A stretch of 9,646 bases of DNA from an uncultured Clostridia bacterium (lineage in GTDB: Bacteria > Bacillota_A > Clostridia > Christensenellales > CAG-138), in assembly GCA_946539625.1 (NCBI GenBank), contig CAMNHT010000035.1, forward strand, positions 1-9,646. Reading direction: 5' to 3'. The position numbers and the translations under genes were made by a program. How positions within the stretch are numbered: the stretch's first letter is position 1; every line of letters begins with the position of its first letter. Below the pieces are notes generated by a model, which was given only the letters and a program-made list of their open reading frames with translations, did not search any database and was not told the DNA's origin. Of this stretch, positions 5,474 through 9,646 are shown in pieces.

Positions 5474-6916
5474 TCATTTCCTCTCCTTATTCCTGTCATT
5501 GTACGAACCCGCGGGCGTTTTGTCAATCACAAATATCCACGGGCTTAAGCCCCCCGCCGCCGTGCGGCGCTTTTCGGTAAGCTTCAGCTTCGGGTTCTCT
5601 TTGATCAGCCGTTCCAGAAGCTTCGCGTCCGCCGTATAGAGCACCGCCTTTCCGCCGTCGTTCAGATAGTACGGAAGCCGCTTCAGGAATTTTGCGTACA
5701 GTGTTTCGTTTTCACGGTGCGAACCCACGCGCGTGCCGAACGGGAGATTCGAGATCACAAGGTCCGCGCCTTCTTTCGCTTCAAAATGCAGAATGTCGCG
5801 GCAGATGAACCGCGCTTTGCTTTCCCCCGCCTTTGCGTTTTCCCGCGCGATGCGGATCGCCGTGCTGCTCTTGTCCACGCCTGTAAGCAATTTGCAATGC
5901 GCTTGCGTTTCGCACGCAAACAGCAGCGAACCGGATCCGCAGAACGGATCGAACACGGCGGGACGCTCCTTTTTTACAAGCGACAGGGCATAGCGGGAAA
6001 GCGCGTGCGCCATCGCCGGATGGATCGAAGCGGGAAGCGTGCCGACGCGCCACGGATAGCGTTCGTCCTTCACGTTCCATAGCTTCCAGTAAAGATCGCA
6101 GACGTCGTTTCTTGCCTCGATCCGGAGTTCACAGTCGTATGCCGACGGATTGTTATGCCCGTCCAGAAGTCCCTTGAGCTTCTCAATGAACCCGCCGCGA
6201 TCCTTTAAGTATCCGCGGATCTCGATGCGGTAATACGTTCCGATACAGGTTTTTGCGGCGGCGGCGATCGCCTTCGGCTCCATCGGCACGTCTTTTGCGA
6301 TCGGCAGCAGCGCCTCGGTCATGCAGTTTGCGCGATAGACCCGCGCAATATCGGAGGCGGTCACCCGTACCGCGTCGCCGCTGACCGTTCCGGAAAACCC
6401 GAGCGAGCAAAGCTCGTCCCGTAATTCTTTCTGAAAACCGCGCGGCGCAAAGCAGAGGATCTCACAGGGCTTTGAAAGCGTTTCCAGCGTGCCCGCCGGC
6501 ACGGTCTCGAACCGCTGCATGGCTTTTTCGTACGCGATCGTGATCTCCGCGATATGTTTGTCCGTCTCAACCGATTCGGATTCCGGGACGCGGTAGGAAA
6601 GAAGCGCGTCCTTTGCGCCGAGCTTTCCGAGCGCGAGCAGCAGACTCGGCACGGCAAAGAGCGTCGTTTCGGTTTCGAGCGCACGCGTTAAAAGCGGAAC
6701 ATCCGCCTCGTTTTCAAGCGCGCCGAAAAGTCGGTAGACGTTCTTTCGTGCCTTCGGCGAATCGCTTAAAACAAGCGTCCGGAGAATCGACCGATCGCCG
6801 AGCGCTGTTTCGATTTCCGCCCTGCCCTGCTTCGTCTTTGCGATCACGCAGAGTGCGGACAGCGCTTCGACCGCCGTTTCCCCGTTTAGTTTTTCAACAA
6901 GTTCCGCCGTCGTCAT
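5474..6916 (-). CDS. THUMP-domain class I RNA methyltransferase with N-terminal HEAT-like extension
   Basis: A 480-residue protein in three parts. Residues about 1-130 are all-helical and HEAT-like, with repeated leucine-rich helix pairs. Residues about 150-285 fit a THUMP RNA-binding domain: FAPRGFQKELRDELCSLGF (156-174), then alternating strands ending near LRIEARNDVCDLYWKL. Residues about 297-465 are a Rossmann methyltransferase with motif I DPFCGSGSLL (323-332), an acidic loop at GVDKS (346-350) and catalytic motif IV SNLPFGTRVGS (389-399). The SNLPFG form, with the following GS and LYAKFL segments, is closer to THUMPD3/Trm14/TrmN-type tRNA guanine-N2 methyltransferases than to rRNA RlmL, so m2G formation in tRNA is my best inference. 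Such proteins are often mislabelled 'N6-adenine DNA methylase'. The start overlaps the murG stop by four bases (ATGA) with no clear Shine-Dalgarno sequence, suggesting coupling. The precise target nucleotide is unknown. Confidence 0.85.
   Translation of the reverse strand: MTTAELVEKLNGETAVEALSALCVIAKTKQGRAEIETALGDRSILRTLVLSDSPKARKNVYRLFGALENEADVPLLTRALETETTLFAVPSLLLALGKLGAKDALLSYRVPESESVETDKHIAEITIAYEKAMQRFETVPAGTLETLSKPCEILCFAPRGFQKELRDELCSLGFSGTVSGDAVRVTASDIARVYRANCMTEALLPIAKDVPMEPKAIAAAAKTCIGTYYRIEIRGYLKDRGGFIEKLKGLLDGHNNPSAYDCELRIEARNDVCDLYWKLWNVKDERYPWRVGTLPASIHPAMAHALSRYALSLVKKERPAVFDPFCGSGSLLFACETQAHCKLLTGVDKSSTAIRIARENAKAGESKARFICRDILHFEAKEGADLVISNLPFGTRVGSHRENETLYAKFLKRLPYYLNDGGKAVLYTADAKLLERLIKENPKLKLTEKRRTAAGGLSPWIFVIDKTPAGSYNDRNKERK
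5480..5488 (-). promoter_or_regulatory. Shine-Dalgarno site of metG inside the upstream gene
   Basis: The minus strand reads AAGGAGAGG, seven bases before the metG ATG (5472-5470). These bases are also the Lys-Glu-Arg codons at the C-terminus of the methyltransferase (tail NKERK), and its TGA stop (5476-5474) lies one base from the metG ATG. This fixes the metG start and suggests stop-start coupling. Confidence 0.8.
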
Positions 6917-7977
6917 GCGTTTGCCGCATCTCGGATCAGCCGAAGGATCGTTTCGGTGCCGTCGACGCCCTCGGCGTGTTTCATGGTTTCGATATACTGT
7001 CCGCGCGCGTCGTACAGCGCAAGAACTTCTTTCTGAATGCTTTCCGCATTGACCTCGGAAGCAAGCAGGACGCGGGCATAGCCGCGCTTTTTGAAATACT
7101 GTGCGTTCAGCTCCTGATCGCCGCGCGTACTTGCGCCGGAAAGCGGCAGCAGCAGCATGGGCTTTTGAAGCGCCAAAAGCTCAAACACGGCGTTTGCGCC
7201 GGCGCGGGACACGACGACGTCCGCAAGTTTGAAGAGGTCCGCCATTTCGTCCTTGATATATTCATACTGCACATAGCCGGGCATTGAAACGGATTCGTCC
7301 AGCTTGCCCTTGCCGCAAAGATGCACGACGTCGAAGGTCTCGAGAATCCTCGGAAGCGCTTCGCGCACGGCGACGTTGACCGAAAGCGCGCCGAGGCTCC
7401 CGCCGGTGACAAGCAGCACGGGCTTTTTCCCGGATAGCCCCGTAAACGCAAGCGCCTTTTCACGCGAGCCGCGGTAAAGCTCCGGACGGATCGGCGTGCC
7501 GGTATGAACGCCCTTATTGCCCTTGACAAACGGAACGGTGTCCGAAAACGTTACGAGCACCTTATCCGCAAAGTGCGCGTCGATCTTATTCGCAAGTCCG
7601 GGCGTATAGTCCGATTCGTGCGTCAAAACGGGACAGATCCCCTTTGCCGCCGCCACGACGGGCACGGAAACATAGCCGCCCTTACTGAACAGCACGGCGG
7701 GCTTCAGCTCCTTTAGGATGCGCTTTGCCTGATGATACCCTCTTTGCACATGGATCGGCATGGTGAGCGTCTTGAAACTCGCGTAACGGCGGAGCTTGCC
7801 CGAGTCGATCTCGTGATACGTCACGCCCGGGACCGGGGTCACGAGGTCCTTTTCCATGCCGGACGTGCCGATATAGTGAATGTCCCATTCCGCACGGTCG
7901 AGCTGTTCGATCAACGCAAGGTTCGGCGTCACGTGACCTGCCGTGCCGCCGCCCGTAAAGACGATGGTTTTTTTCAT
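6913..7977 (-). CDS. murG: UDP-GlcNAc:lipid I N-acetylglucosaminyltransferase MurG
   Basis: A 354-residue GT28-family glycosyltransferase, the normal MurG length. It adds GlcNAc to lipid I to make lipid II on the inner face of the membrane, the last cytoplasmic step of peptidoglycan precursor synthesis. Visible motifs are the glycine-rich loop GGGTAGH (9-15), a second loop GGSLGA (192-197) and the UDP-GlcNAc-binding region SRAGANAVFELLAL (257-270). HESD (120-123) replaces the HEQN of the E. coli enzyme, and TRGDQELNAQYF (284-295) replaces its DDHQ-type segment. As I recall, this variant is common in Clostridia and in the second MurG of the Bacillus cereus group. GAGGGGGAGA (7992-7983), about five bases upstream, serves as the ribosome binding site. 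It lies 41 bases downstream of the PBP gene and overlaps the methyltransferase start by four bases. Confidence 0.95.
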   Translation of the reverse strand: MKKTIVFTGGGTAGHVTPNLALIEQLDRAEWDIHYIGTSGMEKDLVTPVPGVTYHEIDSGKLRRYASFKTLTMPIHVQRGYHQAKRILKELKPAVLFSKGGYVSVPVVAAAKGICPVLTHESDYTPGLANKIDAHFADKVLVTFSDTVPFVKGNKGVHTGTPIRPELYRGSREKALAFTGLSGKKPVLLVTGGSLGALSVNVAVREALPRILETFDVVHLCGKGKLDESVSMPGYVQYEYIKDEMADLFKLADVVVSRAGANAVFELLALQKPMLLLPLSGASTRGDQELNAQYFKKRGYARVLLASEVNAESIQKEVLALYDARGQYIETMKHAEGVDGTETILRLIRDAANA

Positions 7978-8018
7978 TCTGTTCTCCCCCTCGGTTCTAT
8001 CCTATGCGCAAAAGCGCC

Positions 8019-9646
8019 TCAGTTTCCGCTGCCGCTCGTCGAAATCAGCGCAAGCCGCGTTTCACCGGGCTTTGTGAGCTCATCGTCCTTCAAAAGCACG
8101 CGCGCGATAACAAACTTCATCAGCGCGTATTCCTCCGGGAGGTCCTCCATGTCGAGCTCGAGCATGACGAGCACCAGACGCTCGTCCTCCGGCTTCACGG
8201 CGGAGCCGTCCTTGTTCGCCTGTCGGAAGCCGATGAACCACGCGATCTCCTTCTTGGACTGGGAATTCTTATCCTTCTTGTTGCCGACCTCTGCCGTTCC
8301 CGTCTTCCCCGCGATCACAAACGATCGCACACCGAGGTTGCGCGCCGTGCCGCCGTGCTCCTGCGGCGAGCGGCACACGCCGATCATCATGTTCGCGATC
8401 GTTTCGGCGTTTGCCTTGGAGCAGATCGTTTTCCATACCTCGTTTTTGGTGTGGCGGTACATTTCGGTGTAGTTCTGTCCCTCCGCCTGCCAGATGGAAT
8501 CGACAACGTACGGGACCGGCGCCTTACCCTCGTTGCGGAAGGCGGCGATATAGCTTGCCATCTGCAAAGGCGTCACCAGAAGCTCGCCCTGTCCGTATCC
8601 GCTCATGGCAAGCAGACTGTAGGTTTCGATGCTCTCCTCGTTTTTGATTTGCGATTTCTGCGTCGGCAGATCGAACGGAACGTTTTCTCCCATGCCGATG
8701 TGCGTGAGGTATTCCTTGAACCGATCCCAGCCGAGCTTCAGCGCGCACCACGAGAAGAAGATATTGTCCGAGTCGATGATGCTCGATTCCATGTTCATCG
8801 GCGTATGGCGGTTGGAGTTGCCGGTACGCGTGATCTCGTCGATGCCGGTATAGGCGTAGGTGCCCTTGTTGACCTCCCACACGTCCTTGTAGCCGCTGGA
8901 GGTCTTGTAACGGGCATTGTGGATATTCTTCATCTCCTCCTCGGGGAAGGTCGTTTCCGGCGTGACCACGCCTGCCTCAAGCGAGCCCGCGCCGGTGAAC
9001 GGCTTGAACGTCGATCCGGGCGCGTAGAGACCCTGGATCGCGCGGTTCAACATCGGCGTCTGCGGGTCTTTCTGCATCGCTTCGAATGCTTCGGTGCCGA
9101 CGGCGCCGCGGCTGAACGCTTCGGCGTCGTAATCCGGGAAGGAATACAGTGCTTCGATCGCGCCGGATTTCGGGTTCATTACGATGACCGTGCCGGTGAT
9201 GTTGTCCGTATAGACGACGGTTTTCACGACCTCCTCCACGCGCTGCTGCATCTTGATGTCCAGCGTCAGATGCAGGTCCTGTCCGTCCTTTGCGGGGTTG
9301 TTGTACAGCGTCTGGCGGTTCGTGCCGTCGATGCCCTGGATGTACGCGTAGCCGCCCTTTTCACCGCGGAGCAGGTCTTCATACTCCTGTTCGAGTCCGA
9401 CGTATCCCATCCAGCTGTCCTTTTCGTAAACCCAGACGTCGTCGTCCGAAATCAGCCCCGACGGCTCGGTCACGGTCTCGCCCTTCCGCCGCTTTTCGAT
9501 CTCCTTCCACGTTGCCTCCCACATGACGGACGCAAACCCCAGAAGGTGGGATGCGCTCCGCCCGAATGGGTACGCGCGGAAACGCGTGGACGTCATGGCG
9601 CCGTTGCGGTCGATGCCGATGCCCTTGATCGACAGAAGCCGTTCTT
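8019..9646 (-). CDS. Class B penicillin-binding protein (transpeptidase), 5' end outside the window
   Basis: The reading frame stays open through the right edge, so the first Met in the window (9596) is internal; sixteen codons before it read ERLLSIKGIGIDRNGA. At least 541 residues are present. Counted from that Met, the end of the PBP dimerisation domain shows RAYPFGRSASHLLGF (7-21) and GYVGLEQEYEDLLRG (64-78). The transpeptidase domain has the serine motif STFK (195-198, catalytic Ser at 9014-9012), SDN (276-278) and KTGT (431-434). The missing N-terminus should hold the cytoplasmic tail and single membrane anchor. Class B PBPs cross-link peptidoglycan together with SEDS polymerases in division (FtsI/PBP3) or elongation (PBP2/MrdA). 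I cannot say which from this part. The SxxK-SxN distance of 81 residues is longer than in E. coli PBP2 or PBP3. It is followed by murG, consistent with a wall-synthesis role. Confidence 0.93.
   Translation of the reverse strand, partial: ERLLSIKGIGIDRNGAMTSTRFRAYPFGRSASHLLGFASVMWEATWKEIEKRRKGETVTEPSGLISDDDVWVYEKDSWMGYVGLEQEYEDLLRGEKGGYAYIQGIDGTNRQTLYNNPAKDGQDLHLTLDIKMQQRVEEVVKTVVYTDNITGTVIVMNPKSGAIEALYSFPDYDAEAFSRGAVGTEAFEAMQKDPQTPMLNRAIQGLYAPGSTFKPFTGAGSLEAGVVTPETTFPEEEMKNIHNARYKTSSGYKDVWEVNKGTYAYTGIDEITRTGNSNRHTPMNMESSIIDSDNIFFSWCALKLGWDRFKEYLTHIGMGENVPFDLPTQKSQIKNEESIETYSLLAMSGYGQGELLVTPLQMASYIAAFRNEGKAPVPYVVDSIWQAEGQNYTEMYRHTKNEVWKTICSKANAETIANMMIGVCRSPQEHGGTARNLGVRSFVIAGKTGTAEVGNKKDKNSQSKKEIAWFIGFRQANKDGSAVKPEDERLVLVMLELDMEDLPEEYALMKFVIARVLLKDDELTKPGETRLALISTSGSGN

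Noticed and set aside
5473..5526. Longer metG start giving 18 extra residues
   Set aside because: It would overlap the upstream methyltransferase, and the good Shine-Dalgarno sequence at 5488-5480 points to the ATG at 5472.
4669..5580. Open frame of 303 codons on the plus strand opposite metG
   Set aside because: It is the antisense shadow of a highly conserved synthetase, with no family resemblance and no start signals.
6613..7287. Plus-strand open frame opposite the methyltransferase and murG
   Set aside because: Arg/Ala/Phe-rich shadow of two real genes, with no domain.
8006..8017. Small hairpin GCGC-AAAA-GCGC between the PBP gene and murG
   Set aside because: It has only four base pairs and no U run, so it would not terminate transcription. 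I treat it as chance.
7732..8472. Plus-strand open frame spanning the murG/PBP junction
   Set aside because: It overlaps two confident minus-strand genes and its translation looks random. No promoter or Shine-Dalgarno sequence precedes it.
1..9646. Defence system, prophage, insertion sequence, CRISPR array or tRNA gene
   Set aside because: Nearly all of the sequence is accounted for by housekeeping or envelope genes. I saw no transposase or phage proteins, regular repeats, attachment duplications or cloverleaf.

Overview
The window looks like a chromosomal stretch from a GC-rich member of the Firmicutes, most likely class Clostridia. The grounds are AGGAGG-type ribosome binding sites, extended TGn -10 promoters in AT-rich gaps, a VanW-family cell-surface protein, a Clostridia/Bacillus-type MurG, and the metG-tatD gene pair typical of this phylum. 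Genus cannot be judged from the sequence. Coding density is high, the longest gap between genes is 142 bases, and I see no mobile element, CRISPR array, tRNA or rRNA.

Layout. The left edge holds the first 13 codons of a minus-strand rpmB (ribosomal protein L28) with its own promoter and ribosome binding site. Next comes a single-gene minus-strand unit, trmL (tRNA wobble 2'-O-methyltransferase). A 119-base divergent region then carries one good sigma-A-type promoter for trmL and another for the plus-strand gene at 764-2698, which encodes a membrane-anchored VanW-family protein. That second promoter lies so close to the start codon that the mRNA is predicted to be nearly or fully leaderless. 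A strong hairpin at 2711-2742 works as a shared terminator between this gene and the convergent minus-strand cluster.

From 9646 down to 2753, five minus-strand genes are packed as an apparent operon: a class B penicillin-binding protein (its 5' end lies beyond the window), murG, a THUMP-type RNA methyltransferase with an unusual N-terminal helical-repeat extension, metG, and tatD. The last four are joined by a 4-base overlap, a 1-base gap and a 1-base overlap, so translational coupling is likely.

Together the genes serve two processes. One is the cell envelope: MurG makes lipid II, the PBP cross-links peptidoglycan, and the VanW protein is probably envelope-associated. The other is translation: L28, TrmL, MetRS and the putative tRNA/rRNA guanine methyltransferase. 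This is largely housekeeping DNA. I found no convincing new multi-gene system. The points most worth a second look are the leaderless VanW transcript, the HEAT-like/THUMP/methyltransferase fusion, and the operon that mixes wall synthesis with translation.
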